From: Chitinophagaceae bacterium
GTDB taxonomy: Bacteria; Bacteroidota; Bacteroidia; Chitinophagales; Chitinophagaceae
NCBI GenBank assembly: GCA_016786885.1
Contig: JAEUVO010000064.1
Coordinates: 1 to 64,000 of the forward strand
Reading direction: 5' to 3'
Length of the DNA: 64,000 bases
How positions within the stretch are numbered: the first letter of the stretch is position 1; each line of letters opens with the position of its first letter. The translations under genes were made by a program, and so were the position numbers. Below the pieces are notes generated by a model. That model searched no databases. It saw only the letters and a list, made by a program, of their open reading frames with translations, and had not been told where the DNA came from. This document shows, one piece after another, positions 9,125-17,993 of this stretch.

Positions 9125-10117
9125 ATGGAGACAACAACAGTACAACAGGAGCTTTTTGCGAGGCTGAAGCAAATGCTTCCGGCTCATGTGTCGTTAGCAG
9201 CTGAACTGGGTGATTTGCTGGGATTAAGTGCAGACAGCATTTACCGTCGCATCCGCTGCGAGAAGCCAATTACTATTGATGAACTGAAAAAAATCTGTGA
9301 ACACTATCGGCTTTCACTGGACCAGTTGTTGCAGTTAAAGACAGAATCAGTGCTTTTTAATGCGCCAGGGTTGAACGGAAGTTCCGGGAATTTTGAAGAT
9401 TACCTGCAGGCTATGCTGAAGCAGTTCAAATACTTTAATTCTTTTAAAGAAAGGGAAATTTTTTATCTGTGCAAAGATGCTCCTATCTGGTATTTTTATT
9501 TATTCCCCGAACTGGCTGCTTTCAAAACTTTTTTTTGGTCTAAGACTATCAACAACCAGCAAGAGCTGGCTGGCAAAAAATTTTCTGTTGCAGCTTTTCC
9601 TTATACCGAATGTTTCAATATTGGGCAAAAGGTATTGGAGGAGCATAGCAAGATTAATTCCACAGAGTTATGGAACCTTGAAAGCATTCACAGTACCATT
9701 AACCAGGTGGCCTACTACCGGGATGCCGGAATATTTGAATCAGATGTGGATTTAAACAGTGTGATTAATTCATTTTTACAGTGGCTTGATCATCTCGAAC
9801 TTCAGGCTGAAAAAGGTTACAAATTCATGCCCGGCGCTGGCGATGCTGCCCACCGATCACCGTTACACTTTTACGTAAATGAATTGATACTTGGCAATAA
9901 CACTATGGTGATTAAACTGGATGAAAAAGAACTATCCATGGTAACCTATAGTGTATTCCAGTATCTTTTTACAGACGATATTCGCTTTTCGGCCAAAGCC
10001 ATGAGTTCATTTAACACTTTACTCAGCCGGTCTGCGTTGATAAGTAAAGCAGGCGAAAAAGAAAGAATCCGCTTCTTTAATGTTTTACGGGATAAAGTGA
10101 ATGCTTTAAAAAGATAA
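9125..10117 (+). CDS. Helix-turn-helix transcriptional regulator (BetR-like N-terminus)
   Basis: Residues 15-70 form a DNA-binding helix-turn-helix domain: SLAAELGDLLGLSADSIYRR has the A-x-x-L-x-x-S spacing of an HTH, and it is followed by ITIDELKKICEHYRLSLDQLL as in XRE/BetR-type domains. Residues 80-330 are a helical region with no recognised ligand domain. Bacteroidota carry many such regulators of about 330 residues with unknown signals. The gene is divergent from the desaturase/DUF2238 operon and has a small palindrome in front of it, so it is a good candidate regulator of those genes and of itself. The DNA-binding role is well supported; the target is inferred. Confidence 0.72.
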   Translation: METTTVQQELFARLKQMLPAHVSLAAELGDLLGLSADSIYRRIRCEKPITIDELKKICEHYRLSLDQLLQLKTESVLFNAPGLNGSSGNFEDYLQAMLKQFKYFNSFKEREIFYLCKDAPIWYFYLFPELAAFKTFFWSKTINNQQELAGKKFSVAAFPYTECFNIGQKVLEEHSKINSTELWNLESIHSTINQVAYYRDAGIFESDVDLNSVINSFLQWLDHLELQAEKGYKFMPGAGDAAHRSPLHFYVNELILGNNTMVIKLDEKELSMVTYSVFQYLFTDDIRFSAKAMSSFNTLLSRSALISKAGEKERIRFFNVLRDKVNALKR

Positions 10118-10128
10118 CCTTCCGGAGT

Positions 10129-10136
10129 TAACTTTG
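10129..10136 (+). promoter_or_regulatory. -7 promoter element TAACTTTG, start codon four bases downstream
   Basis: TAACTTTG matches TAnnTTTG and ends four bases before the ATG at 10141. The predicted transcription start therefore coincides with the start codon. No clear -33 TTG is present; CTTTAA near 10104-10109 is the best weak candidate. Confidence 0.5.
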
Positions 10137-10140
10137 TGCT

Positions 10141-11001
10141 ATGGAGAACCTGCCGATAAAACTCATTGAATGTCCCCGTGATGCCATGCAGGGATGGAAA
10201 GTCATTATTCCTACCCAAAAGAAAATTGAGTATATCAATTCATTACTAAAAGTAGGTTTTGATACCATTGATTTTGGCAGCTTTGTTTCGCCAAAGGCCA
10301 TTCCGCAAATGGCAGATACGATTGAAGTAGTTAGGAATTTGGAATTTGGAACCGGGAGCTCAAAACTTCTCGCCATCGTGGCAAATACAAGAGGTGCGGC
10401 GGACGCTGTTTCGCTTGATGCTATCCATTATCTTGGTTTTCCTTTTTCGGTATCAGAAACCTTTCAGCAACGTAATACTAATTCATCCATAGCAGAGTCG
10501 CTGGGCAGGGTGGAGGAGATACAAAACCTTTGTATCAAATCAGGAAAACAATTAGTGATCTACATATCCATGGGGTTTGGAAACCCCTATGGCGATCTGT
10601 ACGATGAAGAAATTGTATTTGAATGGGTGAATAAGATGATATCAATGGATATAAACATTATCTCCCTGGCAGATACAGTCGGTCTTGCTACTCCGGAAAA
10701 GGTTTATTCAGTAACGGGCTATCTTGTAGAATCATTACCAGGTATTGAAATAGGTGTACATCTGCATTCTACCCGACAAAACTGGGTTGAAAAATTAGAT
10801 GCAGCAATGAAAGCGGGTTGCAGAAGGTTTGATGGCGCATTAAAAGGTATTGGTGGCTGCCCAATGGCAGATGATGAACTGGTGGGCAATATGGATAGTG
10901 AGCTTATGATCAGTTACTTTACTAAAAATGAGTTATTAAGTGGAATAAATAAAGAAGCATTAAAAGAAAGCCTTCGAATTGCAGGGGAAATATTTACTTA
11001 A
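10141..11001 (+). CDS. Hydroxymethylglutaryl-CoA lyase-like enzyme (DRE-TIM metallolyase family)
   Basis: The 286-residue TIM-barrel protein matches HMG-CoA lyase, which splits HMG-CoA to acetoacetate and acetyl-CoA at the end of leucine breakdown. Seen: LIECPRDAMQG at the N-terminus (the DRE-TIM Arg-Asp pair, with Ala where Gly is usual), SLADTVGLATP, metal-ligand-like HLHSTRQN, and the glycine/cysteine loop GIGGCPMADDELVGN near residue 240, where lyases have their catalytic Cys. Several motifs depart from the mammalian and Pseudomonas forms (SMGFGNPYGD in place of the VFGCPYEG type), so the substrate may differ. It begins an operon with the GSCFA gene 6 bases downstream. Confidence 0.75.
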   Translation: MENLPIKLIECPRDAMQGWKVIIPTQKKIEYINSLLKVGFDTIDFGSFVSPKAIPQMADTIEVVRNLEFGTGSSKLLAIVANTRGAADAVSLDAIHYLGFPFSVSETFQQRNTNSSIAESLGRVEEIQNLCIKSGKQLVIYISMGFGNPYGDLYDEEIVFEWVNKMISMDINIISLADTVGLATPEKVYSVTGYLVESLPGIEIGVHLHSTRQNWVEKLDAAMKAGCRRFDGALKGIGGCPMADDELVGNMDSELMISYFTKNELLSGINKEALKESLRIAGEIFT

Positions 11002-11007
11002 TCTTTT

Positions 11008-12009
11008 ATGGACCTGTTGATCAATATTGATTTAAAAAAGTTACCGGAACCAATAAGTTACCATGACAGGATCATGCTGTTAGGTTCCTGTTTTACAGAA
11101 CATATCGGAAATGCACTTGGGGAATTGAAATATACTGTCCTTCAAAATCCAAATGGAATTCTTTTCGGTCCTGACAGTGTTTGCAAAAGTTTATTTTCTT
11201 ACACACAAAATAAAAAGTACACAAGAAAGGATTTTTTTCTACTTAACGAAGTCTGGAACAGTTGGCATCACCATTCCAGGTTCTCAAATATTGATCCTGA
11301 TGAATGTCTTCGTTTCATTAATGCCTCACAGCAGGCAGCGCATGAATTTTTGGAAAAAACTGATTGGCTGATTATTACTTTAGGGTCATCATTCTCCTAT
11401 CGTTTGACACAACAAGCCGACACAGCATCTGAAATGATCGGAGACGGAGTAGCAAATTGTCACCGGGCTCCGGCAAGCTGGTTCACAAAAGAAATGCTGG
11501 AGACCGATGATATTAAGCATATGCTTGAAGATTGTCTAAAACAATTGAAACAATTCAATCCGGCATTAAAATTTATTTTTACTGTTAGCCCTGTACGCCA
11601 TATAAGGGATGGAGTAGTAGAAAACAACCTGAGTAAGGCCCGGCTGATTGAATCAGTTCATTATATAATCAATAAGTTTGAGTCCGCTTTTTATTTCCCA
11701 GCGTATGAACTGGTGATCGATGTATTACGAGATTACAGGTTCTACGATATTGACCTTGTGCATCCAAATTATGCGGCCACAGAGTTTGTGCTTGAGAAAT
11801 TTTCAACTAATTGTATAAACGAGGAATCACAGCAATTGATGCAGGAAATCAAAAAAATAGTAATTGCCCGTAAGCATAAAGCTTTTCAACCAGACACTAA
11901 AGCTCATCAGCAATTTCTGATATCTCATTTCGAGAAAGTAAGAAACTTAATGGCTAAGCATTCCTTTCTGAATTTGGATGAAGAACTTACTTATTTTTCT
12001 CAAACTTAA
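11008..12009 (+). CDS. GSCFA domain-containing protein
   Basis: The 333 residues begin with the family name motif: LLGSCFTEHIGNAL near residue 25, followed by QNPNGILFGP, then LIITLGSSFSYR, CHRAPASWF, and the late FIFTVSPVRHIRDG and DIDLVHPNYAATEF. These conserved Ser, Gly, Asn and His blocks resemble SGNH/GDSL-type hydrolases, so an esterase-like activity is possible but unproven. No signal peptide is present. It lies 6 bases after the HMG-CoA-lyase-like gene and 8 bases before a small membrane protein gene, so the three are probably co-transcribed. Confidence 0.82.
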   Translation: MDLLINIDLKKLPEPISYHDRIMLLGSCFTEHIGNALGELKYTVLQNPNGILFGPDSVCKSLFSYTQNKKYTRKDFFLLNEVWNSWHHHSRFSNIDPDECLRFINASQQAAHEFLEKTDWLIITLGSSFSYRLTQQADTASEMIGDGVANCHRAPASWFTKEMLETDDIKHMLEDCLKQLKQFNPALKFIFTVSPVRHIRDGVVENNLSKARLIESVHYIINKFESAFYFPAYELVIDVLRDYRFYDIDLVHPNYAATEFVLEKFSTNCINEESQQLMQEIKKIVIARKHKAFQPDTKAHQQFLISHFEKVRNLMAKHSFLNLDEELTYFSQT

Positions 12010-12017
12010 CTATTGCT

Positions 12018-12242
12018 ATGTGGTTCATAAACCTGATCTATTGGTTCCATGTCTTCCTGTCTCCGGTATTACTTTTGGGATTAATAGGATTATGGATCGG
12101 TTCTGAAAAAATGCTATTCCTTCTATTGGCAATTGGCGGAGTTATTGGTATTGTACTGGCCGAATATATCAGAAGGAAAATCGGACTATCTATATTCTTC
12201 TCCAGGATATATGGCCCAAATGAAATGGATGAGAAATTTTAA
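12018..12242 (+). CDS. Small membrane protein of unknown function
   Basis: The 74 residues contain two hydrophobic helices (about 1-27 and 32-50) followed by a basic and acidic tail RRKIGLSIFFSRIYGPNEMDEKF. No family is recognised. It is the last gene of a tight three-gene group, starting 8 bases after the GSCFA gene stop. It converges with galM, whose stop lies 12 bases further on. Confidence 0.6.
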   Translation: MWFINLIYWFHVFLSPVLLLGLIGLWIGSEKMLFLLLAIGGVIGIVLAEYIRRKIGLSIFFSRIYGPNEMDEKF

Positions 12243-12253
12243 AAGAAGAAAAA

Positions 12254-13297
12254 CTAGGAGAATACTTTATATACAGTCTTACTGGAATAAATTTCTCCTG
12301 GCCTTAATACTGTATCAGGAAAATGAGAAATATTAATGGCATTTGGATGCTTATGTGTTTCAAGACATAGCCCTGAAAAAGGACCATATTTAATGCCGTT
12401 CTTCCCGGCAATCACAGGTATCCATTTGCCTGAATAAAAATGAACAATTGGTTCAGTAGAATACACCTGTAATAACACTCCTGATGAAACAGATCTTGCT
12501 TCTGCCATTAGTGAAAGAGAAACAGCATCTTTATCAGCTACAAAACTCTTATCATATTCCGGGATTTTACTCAATCTTTCTCTCAATGCTGTGAATTCAT
12601 GAAAATCGAATTCAGTATCAGCAACTGAGCTTAAATCACCGTTCACAACGAGGTTGTCATCCTGGTCAAGTGTCCATGATCCATATATCCTGACTTCATG
12701 GTCTTTAATATCGCCAATACCGTTGTTCAGATTGAAATAACTGTGATGAGTAAGATTTACTACAGTTGGCCTGTCACAGGAAGCACTATATTCATAGCTT
12801 AATTCGTTCTCATTGTTTAGTTCAAATCTTATGACAACATCCAGTTTGCCGGGATAGCCCTCCTCGTTATCCGGGCTTATATACTTTAATTCAAGAGCAT
12901 TTACTGGTGATTCTTCTATTTTTATCAATTGCCATACTTTCTTATCAAATCCATTTACACCTCCATGTAACTGATCATTGCCATTATTTTTTGACAGTAA
13001 ATATTCCTTTTTATCAATTAAAAATTTTGCATTTTTTATCCTGTTAGCATTTCGTCCTACTGCACATCCAAACCAGGGATAATGCGCCAGGTAAGATTCG
13101 TTGGTATAGTCTTCCACTTTATCAAAGCCAAGCACAATGTCATTAACGACTCCCTCCTTATTTTTAATACAAAAAGAAGTTATAGTTGCACCATAGTTAG
13201 TAATTAGAACTTCTGTTCCTGATAAATTAGTCAGCGTAAAAAGGTAAATTTCCTGCCCGGAGCTATCTGTATAGCAATATTGCTTTTTTACTGACAT
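12254..13297 (-). CDS. galM: Aldose 1-epimerase (galactose mutarotase)
   Basis: Interconverts alpha and beta anomers of hexoses, feeding the Leloir pathway. The 347 residues have the GalM motifs: GNDQLHGGVNGFDKKVW near residue 90, the catalytic-His block NLTHHSYFNLN near 180, TEPIVHFYSG near 280, and the catalytic glutamate in LCLETHKHPNA near 315, ending with the usual LRPGEIYSSKTVYKF-like tail. There is no signal peptide, so it is cytoplasmic. It follows, at 24 bases, a kinase resembling N-acetylhexosamine 1-kinase, which suggests joint use in hexose or amino-sugar uptake. Confidence 0.92.
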   Translation of the reverse strand: MSVKKQYCYTDSSGQEIYLFTLTNLSGTEVLITNYGATITSFCIKNKEGVVNDIVLGFDKVEDYTNESYLAHYPWFGCAVGRNANRIKNAKFLIDKKEYLLSKNNGNDQLHGGVNGFDKKVWQLIKIEESPVNALELKYISPDNEEGYPGKLDVVIRFELNNENELSYEYSASCDRPTVVNLTHHSYFNLNNGIGDIKDHEVRIYGSWTLDQDDNLVVNGDLSSVADTEFDFHEFTALRERLSKIPEYDKSFVADKDAVSLSLMAEARSVSSGVLLQVYSTEPIVHFYSGKWIPVIAGKNGIKYGPFSGLCLETHKHPNAINISHFPDTVLRPGEIYSSKTVYKVFS

Positions 13298-13321
13298 ATT
13301 AGTTAAAGTGAAATGATTAGT

Positions 13322-14395
13322 TTAAACTTCACATATAAAATTATAGTTCTCTGATAAGAAAACCTCTAACTTTTCCAATAAAACAGTTTGATTCAGTGCC
13401 CTGTCATGATTATGTTCATTGTAACTCACCTGGTAATACCTGTCATTTTGCAAATAATCGGTTAAAAAACGTAATGCCTGCATATAAATCATCAATAAAC
13501 CGGCGGCATGAATGTATTTATTCTCAGAAACAGTTAACTGATCTTTCAATATTCCCGAGTAACCTGATACAATTGTGTCATAAAACTCTTTTCTGATATG
13601 TATTTTATCAAAACTCGTACTGGTTTCGTCTTCTTTACAGGTCATAGTACGGATCATATCACCAAGGTCTGAGAAAAAATAACCGGGCATAACGGTATCA
13701 AAGTCCACAGGACAAACTATTTTTCCTGACTTTGTATCAAACAGTACATTACTGATTTTTGCATCATGATGTATTATCCTTTTCGGGAACTCACCCGATA
13801 CTGTAAATTCCTCATATAACCTTGCATATCTTTCCCGCTGCAACAGCTTTTCAAAAAGTACTTTGCTCTTATCCAGCCTTTCCGTAGAAGCTGTCTTAAG
13901 AACCTGCTTAAATTGTTCAAAGCGTAACAATACATTATGGAAATCGGGAATGGTAATTTGCAGCTCTTCAATATTAAAATTGCTGAAACAAGCCGTAAAG
14001 GTGGCAAAAGTTTCAGCTACGGCTCCGGCCTCTTTGATGTTCTCTGCCACAGCCAACGTTTTCGTGTTTTCAATAAACTCAAATATTCTCCAGTATCTTT
14101 TATTTTGATCTACATACCAGATCCGCTGATTTGCAAATATTTTTGGTTCAGGGATACGTAGGTGAGTTTTTTTTGCATTAATGTATTTCCAGAGAGATTC
14201 ATAATTCTGCTGAATCTTTTCCGGCTCTGCAAATACATGTTGATTTATTTGCTGGAGTAAAAATGAATTCCTGGAATTTCGGTCTGTTACCTTGTATGAC
14301 TGGTTTATTAAACCGTTTGTTACCTGTTCAACACTAAATTCCTGAAAAGGATTTGCAAACGCTTCTAATGCTTCTTTATAGGATGGTTCTTTCAT
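13322..14395 (-). CDS. Phosphotransferase resembling N-acetylhexosamine 1-kinase (APH fold)
   Basis: The 357 residues have the aminoglycoside-phosphotransferase/choline-kinase fold. The catalytic loop HHDAKISN (His210, Asp211, Asn216) and the metal-binding DFD (Asp231-Asp233) followed by TVMPGYFFSDLGDMIRT closely mirror NahK, the N-acetylhexosamine 1-kinase of bifidobacteria. NahK phosphorylates GlcNAc/GalNAc at C1 in salvage of mucin and milk-type sugars. Pairing with galM 24 bases downstream on the same strand supports a sugar rather than an antibiotic substrate. The precise sugar is inferred. Confidence 0.72.
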   Translation of the reverse strand: MKEPSYKEALEAFANPFQEFSVEQVTNGLINQSYKVTDRNSRNSFLLQQINQHVFAEPEKIQQNYESLWKYINAKKTHLRIPEPKIFANQRIWYVDQNKRYWRIFEFIENTKTLAVAENIKEAGAVAETFATFTACFSNFNIEELQITIPDFHNVLLRFEQFKQVLKTASTERLDKSKVLFEKLLQRERYARLYEEFTVSGEFPKRIIHHDAKISNVLFDTKSGKIVCPVDFDTVMPGYFFSDLGDMIRTMTCKEDETSTSFDKIHIRKEFYDTIVSGYSGILKDQLTVSENKYIHAAGLLMIYMQALRFLTDYLQNDRYYQVSYNEHNHDRALNQTVLLEKLEVFLSENYNFICEV

Positions 14396-14455
14396 TTACA
14401 AAATGAAATTAACTATAGAAAGCAAGAAATTATGCTACAATCGTTTGCGGGAATT

Positions 14456-15064
14456 TTAATGAATCCGGTCGCCCCGGACCGTTAGATTTTTCATTATCAA
14501 AGCTTCATATTCCAACCATTCTGACCATCTGCGCCGAACCCTTTCCTTGTCAATATATGTTTCTGCCAGTTCAATAAACAAAGTGTAATGACCAGCTTCA
14601 CTTTCCATAAAGCGGCGGTAAAATTTTTGCATATATGTATCATTCAACCCTTCGCTGAGTCTTTTAAAACGTTCGCAACTCCGGGCTTCTATCAGTGCCA
14701 TGGTAAGGAGTTGATCCAGCATCCTTCCTTCTCCATCACCCCCTTTTTGTTGAAAATCGATCAGGGCATTTGCATATTCATCTTTCCGTTGTTTACCCAG
14801 TTTCAGGTTTCTTTTGTGCAATTCTGCCAGCACTAACCGAAAATGCCCCCATTCCTCCGTTACGATAGGAGAGAGTTCTGCTACCAGCTTTTCTTTTGAA
14901 CTGTACCGCTGGATCAATGAAATGCATGAAGCAGCCGCCTTTTGCTCGCAATATGCATGGTCGGTAAGAATTTCTTCTATCGATTTTTCAGCCAGATTTA
15001 CCCAACGTGGGTCGGTAGGTAGTTGCAGGCCAAGGATATTTTTTGTGTCCTGTGACAGTTCCAT
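14456..15064 (-). CDS. miaE: tRNA-(ms[2]io[6]A)-hydroxylase
   Basis: Di-iron ferritin-like monooxygenase that hydroxylates the isopentenyl group of ms2i6A at position 37 of tRNAs reading U-starting codons. The 202 residues show the four-helix iron ligands: EEILTDHAYCEQKAA, TEEWGHFRLVL, IEARSCERF and ESEAGHYTLF, with the normal family length. A longer frame upstream would add 16 residues, but the ATG at 15062-15064 gives MELSQDTKNILGL, the usual start, and lies four bases after a -7 promoter box. It is divergent from rpsO. Confidence 0.9.
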   Translation of the reverse strand: MELSQDTKNILGLQLPTDPRWVNLAEKSIEEILTDHAYCEQKAAASCISLIQRYSSKEKLVAELSPIVTEEWGHFRLVLAELHKRNLKLGKQRKDEYANALIDFQQKGGDGEGRMLDQLLTMALIEARSCERFKRLSEGLNDTYMQKFYRRFMESEAGHYTLFIELAETYIDKERVRRRWSEWLEYEALIMKNLTVRGDRIH

Positions 15065-15068
15065 TGAA

Positions 15069-15076
15069 CAAAAGTA
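15069..15076 (-). promoter_or_regulatory. -7 promoter element for miaE (TACTTTTG), start codon four bases downstream
   Basis: On the minus strand TACTTTTG matches TAnnTTTG. It ends at 15069, four bases before the miaE ATG at 15064, predicting a leaderless mRNA. A TTG on the minus strand at 15096-15094 gives a 17-base spacer. Confidence 0.55.
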
Positions 15077-15138
15077 AGTTATAGACTGAAAATCAATGAC
15101 CTTGCAGGTCATTTAGGTCAAAAAAAATGCTCAATCCC

Positions 15139-15169
15139 TTTGCTGTTAGCCATATCCGCCTTACCTTTG
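15139..15169 (+). promoter_or_regulatory. Promoter for rpsO
   Basis: TTTG at 15139-15142, a 19-base spacer and TACCTTTG at 15162-15169 form a near-perfect Bacteroidota promoter. The leader to the rpsO ATG at 15222 is about 48 bases. Confidence 0.8.
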
Positions 15170-15221
15170 CGGCCTTAATATCAAGATGAAAAAAATCGGA
15201 TGAAATTTAAAAATTAAAAAG

Positions 15222-15491
15222 ATGCCTCTAACAAAAGAAAAAAAAGCTACCGTTTTAAAAACCTTTGCTGGTTCTGAAAAAAATACCGGCTCTATCGAAG
15301 GTCAAATCGCCCTGCTGACTGAAAGAATCAGCCAAATCAGTGGTCACCTGCAACAAAACAAAAAAGATTTCTCTACTCACCGCGGACTGATGCAATTGGT
15401 TGGTAAACGTAAGCGTTTACTGAACTATATGCAGAAGCATAACCTCACTGGCTACCGTCAGTTGATTGAGAAACTCGGAATCAGGAAATAA
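15222..15491 (+). CDS. rpsO: 30S ribosomal protein S15
   Basis: Primary 16S rRNA-binding protein of the 30S platform. The 89 residues have the S15 length and motifs: SIEGQIALLTERI, HLQQNKKDFSTHRGLMQLVGKRK and LLNYMQKHNLTGYRQLIEKLGIRK. It is expressed from its own strong promoter and followed, after a leader with hairpins, by pnp, the conserved rpsO-pnp order seen across bacteria. Confidence 0.97.
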   Translation: MPLTKEKKATVLKTFAGSEKNTGSIEGQIALLTERISQISGHLQQNKKDFSTHRGLMQLVGKRKRLLNYMQKHNLTGYRQLIEKLGIRK

Positions 15492-15540
15492 GCAACCCCA
15501 AAATCCCGCAAAAGGGACATGGGAAATGTCTTTTAATTCT

Positions 15541-15609
15541 GAGGTTTCATACAAAACGAAACTCAAGTTTTATATACCTATTCCCAATGTCTTCCGGATG
15601 TTGGGAATA
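15541..15609 (+). promoter_or_regulatory. rpsO-pnp intergenic hairpins, candidate attenuator or RNase site
   Basis: The 277-base gap between rpsO and pnp carries two potential hairpins. One is at 15541-15564 (GAGGTTTC with GAAACTC, one bulge). The stronger is at 15579-15609, with 9-base arms TATTCCCAA and TTGGGAATA. A short T run follows five bases after the second. In Escherichia coli the matching gap contains an RNase III site used for pnp autoregulation. Here the structure is visible but its role is inferred. Confidence 0.5.
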
Positions 15610-15768
15610 ACTGTTTTTAGACTTCAGGTTAAATTGATTTTGCATACTTCTGGTAAAAGTAATTATGAACAAAACCTGGAAGTGTAAGGACGACAAAAGC
15701 TGATAGTCGCAAATGCAGCTGATTCCATAAAATTCTTCACGGGTGTATAACCCTTTAAAAATGAACAC

Positions 15769-17949
15769 ATGTTACAACAACCAATTCGTAAATCATTTGA
15801 TATAGGCGAAGGCCGTATAGTGACTATTGAAACAGGTCGTCTTGCCCGCCAGGCAGATGGAGCTGTTACAGTTTCACAAGGTAATTGCATGATACTTGCC
15901 ACTGTAGTGGCAAATAAAGAACCCAGGGAAGGTCAGAGCTTCTTTCCATTGTCAGTTGACTACCAGGAAAAATTTGCATCTGCAGGACGTATTCCGGGTT
16001 CATTCTTTAAAAGAGAAGCGAAGTTGAACGATTATGAAGTATTGACCAGCCGCCTTATTGACAGGGCACTCCGTCCGCTGTTTCCCGAAGATTATTTCTG
16101 CGATGTACAGGTGCTGGTTACGCTAATGTCCAGTGATCCGGAAGTAATGCCTGACTCACTGGCCTGTCTTGCTGCATCTGCAGCATTGGCTGTTTCAGAC
16201 ATTCCAATTAAAGAAATCATTTCTGAAGTAAGGGTATCAAGATTAAACGGAGAGTTTATTGTGAACCCTACCCGCAGCCAGATGGAAAAATCTGATATGG
16301 ACTTCATCATTGCTGCTACGGAAAAGAACCTGATGATGGTAGAAGGCGAAGCTCAGGAATGTAGTGAAGCTGATCTGTGTAAAGCACTTGAAATTGGCCA
16401 TGATGCAATCCGCATACAGGTTAAAGCTCAGGAAGAGTTGAGAAATATGAGAGGAATTACTGGCAAAAGAGAATATACCAAACCTGCTACTGACGAAGCG
16501 CTGAAAGAGAAAGTATATGCTTTTGCCCAGCCTAAAGTCTATGAAATTGCAAAAGGCAAACTTAGTAAACACGAAAGAAGTGACAAGTTTGCAGCAGTAC
16601 ATGATGAAGTGATGGAGCATATTAAAACGGGTCTGGCTCTGCCGGAAGGAGAGGAAATACCAGCACTTACAAAAAAACTGGTTTCTGCATACTACAGCGA
16701 TCTGCAGTATGATGTGGTTAGAGATATGATTCTTAACGAAAAGATCCGTTTAGATGGTCGTGACCTCGAAACAGTTCGTCCGCTGGATATGGAAGTAGAT
16801 GTACTGCCTTCTCCACATGGAGCTTCACTTTTTACAAGAGGTGAAACACAATCAATTACCACGGTTACCTTAGGAACTCCATTAGATGAATTACTGGTGG
16901 AAAGTGCTGCCAAATCTGTTGATTCAAAATTCTATTTACATTATAATTTCCCTCCATTCTCTACCGGGGAAGTAAAAATGATGCGTGGCCAAAGCCGTCG
17001 TGAAGTAGGACACGGAAACCTGGCCCAACGTTCATTAAAACAGATGATGCCAACCGGAGATTTTCCTTACACTGTCAGGTTGGTGAGTGATATCCTGGAA
17101 TCAAATGGTTCGTCTTCTATGGCTACAGTCTGTGCTGGTTCTCTGGCGTTGATGGATGCTGGTGTAGGTATTCCCAAACATGTCTCTGGTGTGGCAATGG
17201 GATTAATCACTAAAGGTGATAAATATGCGATCCTAACAGACATCCTTGGTGATGAAGATCACCTTGGTGATATGGATTTTAAAGTAACAGGAACCCGGGA
17301 TGGTATCTGTGGTGTGCAAATGGACATTAAGGTAGACGGTTTGAAAATGGAAGTGATGCAACAAGCATTAGACCAGGCCTGCCGTGGTCGTTTACATATC
17401 CTTGATGCTATGTACAATTGTATTCCTGCAGCAAGAGAAGATGTGAAACCTCATGCTCCAAGGATGGTGAAATTGTTTATTGACAAGGAATTCATTGGCG
17501 CTGTTATCGGGCCAGGCGGTAAAGTGATTCAAGAAATACAAAGAGAAACTGGTACTACTATCAATCTTGAAGAAGCAAATGGCAGGGGAGAGATCAGCAT
17601 CTTTAGTACAAGCAAGGATGGAGTGGATAAAGCAGTCTCATGGATCAAAGGGATTGTGGCTGTCCCCCAGGTTGGAGATACCTATGAAGCAACTGTGAAA
17701 TCTATTATGCCTTTTGGTGCCTTTGTTGAATTCTTGCCAGGAAAACAAGGACTGGTACATATAAGCGAAATAAGCTGGAAACGCCTTGAAACACTGGATG
17801 GAATAGTGAAAGAAGGAGATGTGATGAAGGTAAAACTGATTGGCACTGACCCTAAGTCTGGTAAATTCAAACTTTCCAGAAAAGTATTGATACCAAAACC
17901 AGAGCAGAAACCAAGAGAAGACCAGGCACCACCGGCGCAAAACAATTAA
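15769..17949 (+). CDS. pnp: Polyribonucleotide nucleotidyltransferase (PNPase)
   Basis: Phosphorolytic 3'-5' exoribonuclease and core mRNA-decay enzyme. The 726 residues show, in order, the first RNase PH domain (about 10-140), the helical linker, the second RNase PH domain with HGASLFTRGETQ and GDMDFKVTGT (about 320-545), a KH domain with GAVIGPGGKVIQEIQ near 580, and an S1 domain with MPFGAFVEF and GLVHISEISW near 645-675. A Pro/Gln-rich tail ends the protein. It is followed within 12 bases by an intrinsic terminator. Confidence 0.97.
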   Translation: MLQQPIRKSFDIGEGRIVTIETGRLARQADGAVTVSQGNCMILATVVANKEPREGQSFFPLSVDYQEKFASAGRIPGSFFKREAKLNDYEVLTSRLIDRALRPLFPEDYFCDVQVLVTLMSSDPEVMPDSLACLAASAALAVSDIPIKEIISEVRVSRLNGEFIVNPTRSQMEKSDMDFIIAATEKNLMMVEGEAQECSEADLCKALEIGHDAIRIQVKAQEELRNMRGITGKREYTKPATDEALKEKVYAFAQPKVYEIAKGKLSKHERSDKFAAVHDEVMEHIKTGLALPEGEEIPALTKKLVSAYYSDLQYDVVRDMILNEKIRLDGRDLETVRPLDMEVDVLPSPHGASLFTRGETQSITTVTLGTPLDELLVESAAKSVDSKFYLHYNFPPFSTGEVKMMRGQSRREVGHGNLAQRSLKQMMPTGDFPYTVRLVSDILESNGSSSMATVCAGSLALMDAGVGIPKHVSGVAMGLITKGDKYAILTDILGDEDHLGDMDFKVTGTRDGICGVQMDIKVDGLKMEVMQQALDQACRGRLHILDAMYNCIPAAREDVKPHAPRMVKLFIDKEFIGAVIGPGGKVIQEIQRETGTTINLEEANGRGEISIFSTSKDGVDKAVSWIKGIVAVPQVGDTYEATVKSIMPFGAFVEFLPGKQGLVHISEISWKRLETLDGIVKEGDVMKVKLIGTDPKSGKFKLSRKVLIPKPEQKPREDQAPPAQNN

Positions 17950-17960
17950 TATTAATACCA

Positions 17961-17990
17961 AAACCCTGAGCAATCAGGGTTTTTAGTTTT
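17961..17990 (+). terminator. Intrinsic terminator after pnp
   Basis: Stem AAACCCTGA / TCAGGGTTT (17961-17969 and 17974-17982) with a GCAA tetraloop and a T-rich tail. The tail ends only three bases before the prmA ATG at 17994, so any read-through message would start translation right after the hairpin. Confidence 0.8.
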
Positions 17991-17993
17991 ACC

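Noticed and set aside
15466..15687. Open frame between rpsO and pnp
   Set aside because: It starts inside rpsO, covers the hairpin-rich leader, and its product has no domain; the hairpins explain the region better.
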